64,000 bases of DNA from Thermomicrobium sp. CFH 73360 (GTDB lineage: Bacteria; Chloroflexota; Chloroflexia; Thermomicrobiales; Thermomicrobiaceae): contig NZ_JAMSLS010000003.1 of NCBI RefSeq assembly GCF_023806465.1, forward strand, positions 248,001-312,000, read 5' to 3'. Under the pieces are notes generated by a model. It was not told where the DNA came from, made no database searches, and saw only the letters and a program-made list of their open reading frames with translations. Positions 25,714-34,900 of this stretch are shown in pieces; the stretch's first letter is position 1, and each line of letters starts with the position of its first letter. The position numbers and the translations under genes are program-made.

Positions 25714-27120
25714 GTGGTCTTTCCAGTGGTCGGCCAGGGAACCGGAGGACAGGGGGTTGCCGGCCCTCCTGGATTGCTGAGAGCAGAGGGTGCTGTAGAT
25801 GCCTTCTTTGCACTGTTGGCTGCCCTTTTAAGCGAAAGTCAGTGGCCAAGTGGCGTACAGCAGGTGGTTGGCAACGAGGACTCAGCGTCCGTGCGAGCAC
25901 CAGTGCAGGACAAACGTGAAGTGGAGGGGGAAACGCCCGCATTGGCAGAGGCGCTCGCGATGCTGGGGGCTGGCCAAGGATGGCCGGCTGCCGTGCCCGG
26001 GCAACACGTGGAGCCGGGAGCGGCCGTGCCTCATGATGCAGAGGGTGAAGTGGCACGCGGGGTTCCGGTCGTCGAACAAGTGACCGCTCACCAAGGTGTG
26101 ATGCTGTCGGTGCCCAAGCGTGCCGATCAGCTGTCCAAGACGAGCTTGCCGGAGCCAGCAGGTGAGCAACTCCTCTCTGGGGCGTCGACTGCTGGTCATG
26201 CGGTGGTGGGCCGAGGGCAACCTCAAATGCAGGCTCAGCGAAGCCAGGCAAGTGCTCACGAGGGTCTGCTGATCAGTGACCTGACAGCGGTGCAGAGCAC
26301 GCTCGCGCCTGATGCTCCAGACGCTGGCGCAGGTGTTTCGGCGGCACAGCTTGATCACGGAGGACAGGTCGGGAGCAGGGCTCCTGCCACTCGTTTCCAG
26401 GGAGTCGTACCGCGGGAAATCGATGGAGGGGTGCAAGGGGTAGCGGTTGGGCAGCAGGTTCCAACAAAAGGATTGCCATCCGCATCAGTGCGTGGTGTCG
26501 CCAACGGTGAGAGCGTGACCACAACCGAGCATGCAGGGATCGCCGTGAAGAGCACTGCACACAGGGATTACGGGCATGGCGCGGCGGAAGGGGCCGAACT
26601 CGTCGGCTCTTTGTTGCCAATGAGAGGGGGCGTGGACCAAGCGACGGTGGAGCCTGGAGGTTGGGTTGAGCCGATAGCGCAGCTCGAAGAGCAGGTGCTG
26701 CAGGCACTGGAGCGGGGCGTGCGGCAGGTACGAGTGCGCTTGGAGCCACCGGAGCTCGGCGTGGTGGATGTGCGAGTGCGCGAAATCGGCGGGCGACTGG
26801 AGGTGACACTCGCCGCGGAGCACCCGGAGGTGCGGCAGGCGCTCGAACATGGACGCAACGGACTGCGCATGGCCTTGGCGGCGGGCGGGTTCAACGTGCA
26901 GCGGCTCGAGATTCAGTCGCTCACGGGGAGCAGTAGACAAGACCTGCTCGGTGGGGCGCCAGGTGGAAACGGGTGGGGCGGGGGTCAGCAGGGGACGGCT
27001 GGTGACCCTGGTTGGGCGCGGGACAACGCGATGGCCTCCCACCTGCCACCAAGGGAGGTTGCAGAGCAGGAGCGCCGTCGGAGTTTTCAGCCGGCCAGCC
27101 TTGTTGATACCTGGGCGTGA
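25714..27120 (+). CDS. fliK: Flagellar hook-length control protein FliK
   Basis: The protein has 468 residues, starting at a GTG behind GAGGAGGTGCGCCG. The first 300 residues are a variable, Gly/Ala/Gln-rich ruler segment. The C-terminal domain (about 315-395) has the FliK/Flg_hook signature: QVRVRLEPPELGVVDVRVREIGGRLEVTLAAEHPEVRQAL and NGLRMALAAGGFNVQRLEI. FliK measures hook length and switches export specificity through FlhB. It is located just before flgD and flgE, as in Bacillus. Confidence 0.92.
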   Translation: MVFPVVGQGTGGQGVAGPPGLLRAEGAVDAFFALLAALLSESQWPSGVQQVVGNEDSASVRAPVQDKREVEGETPALAEALAMLGAGQGWPAAVPGQHVEPGAAVPHDAEGEVARGVPVVEQVTAHQGVMLSVPKRADQLSKTSLPEPAGEQLLSGASTAGHAVVGRGQPQMQAQRSQASAHEGLLISDLTAVQSTLAPDAPDAGAGVSAAQLDHGGQVGSRAPATRFQGVVPREIDGGVQGVAVGQQVPTKGLPSASVRGVANGESVTTTEHAGIAVKSTAHRDYGHGAAEGAELVGSLLPMRGGVDQATVEPGGWVEPIAQLEEQVLQALERGVRQVRVRLEPPELGVVDVRVREIGGRLEVTLAAEHPEVRQALEHGRNGLRMALAAGGFNVQRLEIQSLTGSSRQDLLGGAPGGNGWGGGQQGTAGDPGWARDNAMASHLPPREVAEQERRRSFQPASLVDTWA

Positions 27121-27135
27121 GTGTGAGGTGCAGCG

Positions 27136-27579
27136 ATGAGTGTCAGCGGCATTGGTGGGAGCAGCGCAGGGAGTGGGATACCGGGGCAGGCAACTGGGGT
27201 CGGGAGCACTCCGGGAGGACGGCTCGACAAGCAAGCGTTTCTGATGCTGCTGGTGGCGCAGCTGAAGAACCAAGATCCGCTCAATCCGATGCAAGACCGT
27301 GAGTTCATCGCCCAGCTGGCCCAGCTGAACGCGCTCGAGCAGTTGCAACAACTGAACGAGACAGTGGCAGCACTGGCGCAGCATGCGGCACTGGGGCAGG
27401 TGGCGGGATACCTTGGAAAAGTCGTGAGCGGTCTTGAGCGGACGAGCCGTGAGCTGGTGAGCGGCACGGTGGTGCGGGCAACGATCCTGGACGGCGCGGC
27501 GGTGCTGGAACTGGAGCGTGGAGAGCGAGTGGATGTCCGGGATGTCGTGAGTATTGCCGTGGCAGAGGAGGAGCGGTGA
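27136..27579 (+). CDS. flgD: Flagellar hook-capping protein FlgD (short form)
   Basis: The protein has 147 residues. The conserved N-terminal half is clear: LDKQAFLMLLVAQLKNQDPLNPMQDREFIAQLAQLNALEQLQQLNETV. After it only a compact strand-rich tail of about 50 residues remains (SGTVVRATILDGAAVLELERGERVDVRDVVSI). The roughly 80-residue FlgD Ig-like domain found in longer FlgD proteins (about 220-230 aa) is absent. FlgD caps the growing hook and promotes FlgE assembly. Short FlgD forms are known in some lineages. Confidence 0.92.
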   Translation: MSVSGIGGSSAGSGIPGQATGVGSTPGGRLDKQAFLMLLVAQLKNQDPLNPMQDREFIAQLAQLNALEQLQQLNETVAALAQHAALGQVAGYLGKVVSGLERTSRELVSGTVVRATILDGAAVLELERGERVDVRDVVSIAVAEEER

Positions 27580-27700
27580 GGAACCAAGGATGGTGCGGAT
27601 GGTGTGCTGGGGGTCACGAAGAATCTGCGCCGCCGTCCCTGCCTGGCGAAATGTGAGAGGGCGTGATGACGGGTGATAAACCGACGAAGGGGGACGAACG

Positions 27701-28972
27701 ATGATGCGGTCGATGTTCTCAGCGATCTCGGGGTTGCGGGCTCACCAGACCTGGATGGATGTCATTGGCAACAACATCGCTAATGTGAACACGACCGGGT
27801 TCAAGGTTGGGCGAGTGCGCTTCACGGACATTCTCAGTCAGTTGGTGCGTGGGGCGAGTGGGCCAACTGAGCAGCGGGGCGGCATTAACCCGCTTCAGAT
27901 CGGGCTGGGTGCAGTGGTGGGAGCTGTCGACACGATCCACACGCAGGGAGCATTGCAACTGACGGGGAAGCCGAGCGACCTTGCGATCCAGGGAGACGGG
28001 TTTTTCGTGGTGAGTGACGGGTCACAGACGCTCTACACCCGGGACGGCGCTTTTGATATCGGGTCGGACCTGCGGCTCGTGAATCCTTCGAACGGGTTCT
28101 ATGTGCTGGGTTGGCCGGCGGATGCGAACGGGAATGTTGACACAGCGGGACCGGTGGGTCCGATCACCATCCCGATTGGCCAGCAGCTCGATGCCGTGCC
28201 ATCGACGCAGATCACCGTGCAGGGGAACTTGGACGCCAATCAGGATACGACAGCAACGCCACCGCATTATGTAACCAAGGTGAGCATTATTGACTCGCAG
28301 GGGAAGCGACACGAGTTTTACATCCTGTTTGAAAAGACCGGGCCGAATACGTGGGATTACACCATGCAGGAGGATGATCCACGCACCGCTGCTACGGAGG
28401 ACGACCCTGAATTTGCGCTGGGCGGGACGACGAGCGGAACGCTGGTCTTTGATGCAGACGGGAACCTCGATGCGGCTGCGTCCTCGATCGCGGCGGTTGA
28501 CTTGGATTCCAGTGGTGGCGGGGCAAGTGTGGTCAGCGTGACCCCGGACTTCAGTCGGCTGACGCAGCTTGCTGCTGCGTCCACGGCCAATGCGGCAGCG
28601 AATGGAGCTCCGGCTGGTTCGCTGACCACGTTCACTGTGAGCCAGTCGGGTGAGGTGCTGGGAATCTACTCCAATGGGGTCACCAAGGTGATTGGTCAGG
28701 TGGCGTTGGCGCTTTTTACCAATCCCGGTGGCCTGATGAAGGTGGGCGGAAATGCCTACTCGCCTACGGTCAACTCGGGTGAACCGATTATCGGCCCGGC
28801 TGACTCCGGTGGGCGCGGGAAGATTGCGAGCGGGTACTTGGAGATGTCCAACGTGGACCTGGCCCAAGAGTTTACCAGCATGATCATGGCACAGCGCGGC
28901 TTCCAGGCGAATTCGCGGGTCATCACAGCGAGCGACGAGGTTCTCCAAGAACTGGTCAATCTGCGACGGTAA
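27701..28972 (+). CDS. flgE: Flagellar hook protein FlgE
   Basis: The protein has 423 residues, with the axial-protein N-terminus (MFSAISGLRAHQTWMDVIGNNIANVNTTGFKVGRVRFTDIL), the SDLAIQGDGFFVVSDGSQTLYTRDGAF motif and the FlgE-type C-terminus (GYLEMSNVDLAQEFTSMIMAQRGFQANSRVITASDEVLQELVNLRR). The middle D1/D2 region is about 250 residues. Two consecutive ATG codons (27701, 27704) follow GGGGGA. It is the last flagellar gene in the window; 31 bp later a surface-protein gene starts, with no fliL, motA/B, fliM/N or export-gate genes in between. Confidence 0.95.
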   Translation: MMRSMFSAISGLRAHQTWMDVIGNNIANVNTTGFKVGRVRFTDILSQLVRGASGPTEQRGGINPLQIGLGAVVGAVDTIHTQGALQLTGKPSDLAIQGDGFFVVSDGSQTLYTRDGAFDIGSDLRLVNPSNGFYVLGWPADANGNVDTAGPVGPITIPIGQQLDAVPSTQITVQGNLDANQDTTATPPHYVTKVSIIDSQGKRHEFYILFEKTGPNTWDYTMQEDDPRTAATEDDPEFALGGTTSGTLVFDADGNLDAAASSIAAVDLDSSGGGASVVSVTPDFSRLTQLAAASTANAAANGAPAGSLTTFTVSQSGEVLGIYSNGVTKVIGQVALALFTNPGGLMKVGGNAYSPTVNSGEPIIGPADSGGRGKIASGYLEMSNVDLAQEFTSMIMAQRGFQANSRVITASDEVLQELVNLRR

Positions 28973-29003
28973 GAAGGTCGAACGAAGGATTGAGGAACCA
29001 ATT

Positions 29004-31730
29004 TTGAGGAAAAGGACCGGAAGACGGTACGCCGCGCGCGGGGGAAGGGTGAGTGTGGTGCGGTGGCCAGGGTGGCAAGTCATCCTCCTCGTGAGTTCGC
29101 TGGCGATGGCAGCGGGCGGGGGTGCGCTGTTGTTTGCGCCAGCAACTGGGGCCGCGGAAGTGGTGATCACCGTGACCAGCTCCGCAGATGGTACCGGGTC
29201 GTGTACAGGCTCGGGCACGAGCCGCACCTGTCCGACGCTGCGGGCGGCGGTGATCGAGGCAAACGGCCTTACCGACCCGGTGACCATTCAGCTCGGAACA
29301 GGGACATACCAGCTCTCCATTCCGCCAGCACCCGACGATACCACAGAGACAGGAGATCTCGACGTGACAAAGCGGGGCGGTGTTCTGCGAGTGCACGGAG
29401 AGGGGAGCAATCAGACGATCATTGCGGGTGCCTGGCCAGGAGAAGAGTCTGACCGACTCATCGACATCGGCAGTGGAGCGACGGTGGTTCTGGAGGGGCT
29501 CACGCTCATGGGGGGAGAAGCGAGTCACGAAGACACGCGCAACTTTGACGGTGGAGCAGTATGGGTCGGTGGGGTGTTGCAGTTGAGTGATGTGCAGTTT
29601 GTGAGCAACAGTGCACAAAAGCATGGTGGGGCCGTCTTTGTGGCGCCGAGTGGGACGATCGTCCTCGCGCCGGACGCAGGGCAGATCGTTTTTCTGGGGA
29701 ATCACACGGGAGCGAGTGGGGAGACGGCGGGGAACGGCGGGGCGCTGGCTGTGGCGGGGACGGTGATTCTCGACGGGACAGTGCGTCTCGTTGGGAATCA
29801 GGCCAGCGGTGTGGGCGGGGCGATCTGGGTGAAGGATGGGCGATTGGTGTTGGGGAGCCGAGTGAGCATCGGTGGTACAGGAGCAAGCGACCTCAACCAG
29901 GCAGGAGTCGATGGCGGTGGGGTGGCGGTCGAGGGTGGGCAGGTGGACCTGCAAGGGACACTGGTACAGGGGAACATCGTGGCAGGCCGTGAGGGGCGGG
30001 GCGGTGGTCTGTGGGTTGCGAAGGGACAGGTGACGCTCCGTACCGCGAGAGTGGTCGGTAACCGGGCGGGTTTGGGTGGTGGAATTGCAACTGATGAAGG
30101 GATTCTGACTCTGTTGGACACGGAAGTGCGCGAGAACGAAGCAATTCGGGATGGAGGAGGCTTGGTCATCCTCAGCCGAGGAAGCGGGCAGATTATCGGG
30201 GGGACGATTGCACGGAATACTGCGGTGGAAGGTGGTGGTGGCGGACTCTTCAATGCGGGGACGCTTGCTCTCTCGCGGACGGTAATCGAAGGGAATACCG
30301 CCGAGGCAGGGTCAGGCGGAGGGATTCTCAACAGTGGGACGCTTGACCTCAGTTCTCCGGAGACGGTGATTATCCGTGGCAACCGCGCTCGACTGGGGGG
30401 AGGCGTGGCAAGCGGTGGGACTGCGCGGTTACGGAGTCTCAGCGTGCAGAACAACGAAGCAACTCAGGATGGGGGAGGGGTCTGGAACAGCGGTGAGATG
30501 CTGTTGGATGGCGCAAGCATCGAAGGAAATCAGACCGGGAGCACTGGAGGCGGAATTTACCATACCGGAAATAAGACGTTGACGGTGCAAGGGAACAGTG
30601 TGGTGCGTGGCAATCAGGCCCCACTCGACGGTGGGGGGATTGCTGCATTTGGCAAGGTGGTCTTCACTGGTGCAACGATCGAGGGGAATCGGACAGGTGG
30701 TTCTGGTGGTGGTGTCCTCGCTGCGAATCAGGCGGAGTTCCGCAGTGTCCAGCTGATCGACAACCAGGCGGCGAACGACGGCGGCGGCATGCTCGTCGCG
30801 GAAGCCGGAAAGGTCACACTGGGCGATACGGCGATCCGTCGGAGCACGGCTGGCCAACTCGGTGGCGGGATCGCTGTGCGCAATGGGGGACAACTGGTGG
30901 CACAGGCGAGTTCGGTGACGGAGAACCAGGCGCTGTCGTACGGAGGTGGGATCGCCTCGCTCGGGTCGGTCGGCTTGACCAACGTGACGGTGAGCACCAA
31001 CGTGAGCCAGCAGCGGGGCGGTGGGCTCTGGATTGGGCCGCAGGGCAGCGTGACTCTGCAGTTCGTAACGATGGCCTCCAACGCTGCAGCAGCTGGTGGT
31101 GCACTCTACAACGACGGCGGCACTGTGACGTTGCGCGGTACGTTGATCGCGGCGAGCCCCGGCGGGGGGAACTGCGGGGGGATCGCGCCGAGCTCGCAGG
31201 GCAGCAACCTGGAAGACCGTGACAGCTGTCTTCTGCGGGGAAGCGGTGACCTGGTGAATGCTGCGCCGAATCTCCAGTCATTGCAGGTGGACTCGACCTA
31301 CGGCACGCTGTTCCATGCGCTTGGTTTGGGGAGTCCCGCGATCGATGCTGCGGGGACGCAGAATTGCCCAGCAGACGACCAATTGCACACGAAGCGTCCG
31401 CAGGGGACGGCCTGTGACATCGGTGCCTACGAGTACCCGGTACCCGAAGTCACTCCCGTGCCGTCAGCGGTCCCAACAGGCACACCGGGAACGACGCCGG
31501 TCGCGACGCCGCGCACAACCCCGACGGTAGGAGGGTCGCTTACCGGCCCGGCAACACCGGTTGTCGGTCGTGGTCCGACACCAACGCCGACCATCGGTTT
31601 ACCGAATACCGGTACAGCGGATCGTGGCAATAGTGTTCGATTGCTTGGACTCGGCCTGATCATGCTTGGCCTTACAGGAACGCTTGCCGGCGGTGTGGGG
31701 CTTCTCCGCCCCGGTCGGCGGGAGCAGTAA
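29004..31730 (+). CDS. Large beta-helix surface protein with LPXTG sorting signal
   Basis: About 908 residues from a TTG at 29004 (GAGGA upstream); a GTG at 29049 would also keep the signal peptide (ILLVSSLAMAAGGGALLFA). The first mature part has a CSLREA-like segment (CPTLRAAVIEANG). Residues about 150-760 are a long right-handed beta-helix of repeats with GGG-I/V turns and N-x-A pairs (for example EGNTAEAGSGGGILNSGTL), as in Pmp-like polymorphic proteins. A Thr/Pro-rich stalk follows, then LPNTG at about 866-870, a hydrophobic helix and a basic RPGRREQ tail: a complete sortase signal. The sortase gene is 15 bp downstream. Confidence 0.9.
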   Translation: MRKRTGRRYAARGGRVSVVRWPGWQVILLVSSLAMAAGGGALLFAPATGAAEVVITVTSSADGTGSCTGSGTSRTCPTLRAAVIEANGLTDPVTIQLGTGTYQLSIPPAPDDTTETGDLDVTKRGGVLRVHGEGSNQTIIAGAWPGEESDRLIDIGSGATVVLEGLTLMGGEASHEDTRNFDGGAVWVGGVLQLSDVQFVSNSAQKHGGAVFVAPSGTIVLAPDAGQIVFLGNHTGASGETAGNGGALAVAGTVILDGTVRLVGNQASGVGGAIWVKDGRLVLGSRVSIGGTGASDLNQAGVDGGGVAVEGGQVDLQGTLVQGNIVAGREGRGGGLWVAKGQVTLRTARVVGNRAGLGGGIATDEGILTLLDTEVRENEAIRDGGGLVILSRGSGQIIGGTIARNTAVEGGGGGLFNAGTLALSRTVIEGNTAEAGSGGGILNSGTLDLSSPETVIIRGNRARLGGGVASGGTARLRSLSVQNNEATQDGGGVWNSGEMLLDGASIEGNQTGSTGGGIYHTGNKTLTVQGNSVVRGNQAPLDGGGIAAFGKVVFTGATIEGNRTGGSGGGVLAANQAEFRSVQLIDNQAANDGGGMLVAEAGKVTLGDTAIRRSTAGQLGGGIAVRNGGQLVAQASSVTENQALSYGGGIASLGSVGLTNVTVSTNVSQQRGGGLWIGPQGSVTLQFVTMASNAAAAGGALYNDGGTVTLRGTLIAASPGGGNCGGIAPSSQGSNLEDRDSCLLRGSGDLVNAAPNLQSLQVDSTYGTLFHALGLGSPAIDAAGTQNCPADDQLHTKRPQGTACDIGAYEYPVPEVTPVPSAVPTGTPGTTPVATPRTTPTVGGSLTGPATPVVGRGPTPTPTIGLPNTGTADRGNSVRLLGLGLIMLGLTGTLAGGVGLLRPGRREQ

Positions 31731-31745
31731 GGTGTGGCGGAGTGA

Positions 31746-32435
31746 GTGGTGCGCTACGGGGCAAGCGTGGCGGTCCTGGTCTTGGCAGCATGGGTGCTCG
31801 GTGTGGGTGCAGGGTTTCTCGGAGCGCTCACGCTTGGTGACGACCGCGTGGTCCATCAGACGCCGTCGGTCCGTTCCGTAGAGCGCATTGCTCCAACCGT
31901 TGCACTGCCGATGGTAAGTCCGACGGCGGGACGCGAACCAACGCCTCTTCCCACACCAACGACGGTCCTCGCCTCGATCGCGCGGATTCGGATCCCGGCG
32001 ATCGGGGTCGATGCGTCTGTGGTCGTCAAAGGCCTCGATGCAGCGCGACGCATGGTGGCGCCTGACTCGCCGGAAGAGGTGGCCTGGTACGACTTCACGG
32101 CGTTGCCAGGGCAGGGGAGCAACATCGTCCTGGCGGGGCACGTTGACTTTGTGGGTGTTGGCCCGGCGGTGTTCTGGGATCTCTGGCGGCTACGCGTTGG
32201 AGATGTGGTGGAACTGGAGTTAGCGGACGGGAGTGTGGCTCGTTACCGGGTGGCCGGGCTGGAGACGGTGGAAGAGGTACGAGCCCCGGTCGAGCGCATC
32301 GTGGGGCCGACTCCGGAAGAGCGGCTCACCCTGATAACGTGTGCTGGCAACTACAACCCAGCAACGGGACGGTATGACCAGCGGCTAATTGTCACGGCGG
32401 TACCCATCGGCAGACTGGGATCGACGAGAGGGTGA
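31746..32435 (+). CDS. Sortase (class E/F-like)
   Basis: The protein has 229 residues from a GTG start. An N-terminal membrane helix (residues 7-30) and a Pro/Thr-rich linker (about 50-75) lead into the sortase domain. All three catalytic residues are present: His132 in VLAGHVDF, Cys199 in TLITCAGNY and Arg213 in YDQRLIV. It is predicted to sit extracellularly at the membrane, cleave LPXTG proteins between Thr and Gly and transfer them to an amine nucleophile. The adjacent LPNTG protein is the obvious substrate. The class assignment is by overall resemblance only. Confidence 0.93.
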   Translation: MVRYGASVAVLVLAAWVLGVGAGFLGALTLGDDRVVHQTPSVRSVERIAPTVALPMVSPTAGREPTPLPTPTTVLASIARIRIPAIGVDASVVVKGLDAARRMVAPDSPEEVAWYDFTALPGQGSNIVLAGHVDFVGVGPAVFWDLWRLRVGDVVELELADGSVARYRVAGLETVEEVRAPVERIVGPTPEERLTLITCAGNYNPATGRYDQRLIVTAVPIGRLGSTRG

Positions 32436-33967
32436 AGCGGCGCGTGGCAGATCATCGAACGCCGCTGTGGTCGTGGAGCGCTTGGGTGTGCGCAGCGTGA
32501 GGCGTTGTGCAGCACTGTGGCCAGGTTGGGAGAAGAAGGGGCCGGTGGATTCAGGAGCGAAGCGGTCCGCTGGTGTTGGGTGAATACCATTGCAGTAACC
32601 GAGTTCCGATGGAAACCGTGCTCGATCGAGTGACAGGGACCCGGAAGCTTTGCGGTTCGCCGCCGTGTCGAGCGGTGATGTGCGAGTGGCTGCTATTCCA
32701 GAGCGGTGTCCTGCTGTTCTACTGCGACGTGAGGAGCATCTCACGGGGTTGCGTTGCTGCCGTTGCAGGTGCAGGCGATTTCTCGGGCGGTACTATCCAC
32801 GCTCCTGACAAAGCAGGTGTGGAGTGTTCCATCAGGCGGCGACGTGAGCGCTATTCGCCGTACGCACCAGTGCCGTGATCGTCCACGGTGGTGTTTGACC
32901 CCCTGGTGGTGAAGTCTGGCTGCGAGGGCTGGAGCGGAAGCGCATGCCGGTCGGAAGAGTAGGTGGCGCTTGTTGGAAGGCCAGCTGACGGCACGTGAAA
33001 GAGCAATCCGCGCATTTCGTGGTCGTACTGACTCGAGCGCACAATACCTTGTAGCATGAGCGAACTACCACAAGGAAGAGGCGGTCTCCCCCCTTATCGA
33101 TATGACGACTGAGGGATGGTGAGCGTGCTCGGGTGGGGAGTACTCCGCGTCTCTCGAGGGAATATCGTTGCTGCAGACCTGGAGGAGCACCTCTGAGTCG
33201 TGTGGTGAGCGCGACGAGTTCTCCCTTGCGGGCGCCACAATCACCGCGAGCTCGAACGAGGCCACTGGTGGACACTGCACGGCTCGGGTGCGATTCACTC
33301 GTGACGTTCTACCAGTTGTGAGTCGCGGGGGCTACTTTCCCGCTTGGGTAGTACTGCGGTGCCCCTGCGAGGTATCGGAGCACTGATTGCTGGTGATGGT
33401 TCTTCAGGCGAAGTAGATGGGGTGTGTTGCGTTGTCCGCGTGGAAGTGCAGTTGGAGGATGATTGGAGTGTCACTCATCCTGCTGAGGTAGCCGTGCGAC
33501 GTCGGTCGTGAAGACCCTGTACCGTGACACACAACTGGCTCCGACAAGGTACGCCTTGGCTCCGTTGCTCACGAACGTTGGTCAGGGATGTCGCGAGCCG
33601 GAGACGGATCATCGACTCCAGCGTCTGACTACTAGGCTGAGGTGGATTGCGGGGGCCTGTCGGCGCGCGACACACGCGTCTGTCGAGAGGGTGAGAGGAA
33701 ACGTCGATGCTCTCATGCGTGGACCGGTGACACCTCGCTGGCGCGCAATTCGTTGGCAATCTGTCTTGGAACCGATGAAGGGATGGTGGCGCGTGAATGA
33801 GAGTGTTCCAGAGGAGAGGAGTCGGATACCCACTGGTCGGTCGCGCGACGGTCGGGGGAGTGGCAACTGCGCGGGTGGTCGCAGAGGCGAAGACTTGCAG
33901 GGGCGCTCAATGGTCCGGCATGATGAGCGGTGCACGGGGTGGAAGCGGTGAGAGGACTGGTGGAACC
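32436..33967. other. 1.5-kb gap downstream of the sortase
   Basis: The longest stretch in the window without a convincing gene. Open frames up to about 147 codons exist on both strands but overlap one another, lack ribosome binding sites and have implausible composition. No tRNA, hairpin terminator or mobile-element end was recognised. Confidence 0.5.
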
Positions 33968-34897
33968 GTGGGAGAACTGCCGACACTTGGATTCGTTGGG
34001 CTTGGGAACATGGGGCGCCCAATGGTGCTGCGCTTGTTGGAGGCCGGGTACCGGGTGCTGGTCAGTGACCGGCGATGGGACGTTGCGCAGGCACTGGAGC
34101 TCCACGGGGCGGAAGCGGTGCCGACGCCGCTGATAGTGGCGGATGAAGCGGATGTGTTTCTGACTTGTCTTCCAGGGGATGATGAGCTACTGGAGGTCTA
34201 CCTTGGCCCGGAGGGAGCGCTGGAGCATTTACGTCCCGGCGCGATGGTGATTGAACTGAGCACTGCTTCGCCCATGATGGTCCAGCGTATTGCCCAGGAG
34301 GGACGTTTACGGCAGATTGACGTAGTTGACGCCCCAGTCGGTGGTGGACCTCAAGAAGCGGCGACTGGAGCGCTGACAGTGATGGTTGGTGCCGATGCGG
34401 CAGTCTTCGAGCGCTCCTTGCCTATTCTGCAGGTTCTGGGAAGCGACATCTATCTTGTTGGTGATCCCGGTATGGGGAAAGTGGTGAAGCTTGTTAGCAA
34501 TCTTCTTACTGGGGTGAGTCTAGTGCTCATTGGGGAGGCGTTGGCACTAGCGGCGAATGCCGGTGCTGACCTGGCGCGAGTCTACGAGGTGATACGGTCC
34601 AGTAGTGGGGGCTGGAAACTCTGGAGTGAAGTCGTGCCTGAGCTACTGCGTGGTCCTCAGGAAGGGTTGTTTCGACTCGAGCTCATGAAGCGAGACATGG
34701 AATTGGCCATGCGACTGGGGAACGATGTTGGGTCCCCCGTGCCTCTCGCGGCGCTGGCACACCAGTTCTACGTCGCCGCGAGGGCGCGGGGATGGGGAGG
34801 GCTCGGCGCGCATGAGGTGGCACGCCTGGTCGGGCGGTTAGCGAACGTGCAGTTCAGCGTGAGTACCGGCGGTGGGGAACTCTTGGCGGCTGAGTGA
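33968..34897 (+). CDS. 3-hydroxyisobutyrate dehydrogenase-like NAD(P)-dependent oxidoreductase
   Basis: About 309 residues of the beta-hydroxyacid dehydrogenase family. The Rossmann motif LGFVGLGNMGRPMVLRLLEAGY lies at the N-terminus, followed by DVFLTCLPGDDELLEV, the substrate-site segment DAPVGGGPQEAATGALTVMVG, and the catalytic-lysine helix GMGKVVKLVSNLLTGVSLVLIGEAL. The family reduces or oxidises small 3-hydroxyacids or semialdehydes. The GTG at 33968 is where homology begins; upstream codons in the same frame do not look like protein. It is convergent with livF (3-bp gap). A link to branched-chain amino acid breakdown would fit the neighbouring liv operon but is inference. Confidence 0.88.
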   Translation: MGELPTLGFVGLGNMGRPMVLRLLEAGYRVLVSDRRWDVAQALELHGAEAVPTPLIVADEADVFLTCLPGDDELLEVYLGPEGALEHLRPGAMVIELSTASPMMVQRIAQEGRLRQIDVVDAPVGGGPQEAATGALTVMVGADAAVFERSLPILQVLGSDIYLVGDPGMGKVVKLVSNLLTGVSLVLIGEALALAANAGADLARVYEVIRSSSGGWKLWSEVVPELLRGPQEGLFRLELMKRDMELAMRLGNDVGSPVPLAALAHQFYVAARARGWGGLGAHEVARLVGRLANVQFSVSTGGGELLAAE

Positions 34898-34900
34898 CGC

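Noticed and set aside
28022-29287. Open frame of about 420 codons on the minus strand opposite flgE
   Set aside because: Antisense to a clear hook protein; no ribosome binding site and no protein-like pattern.
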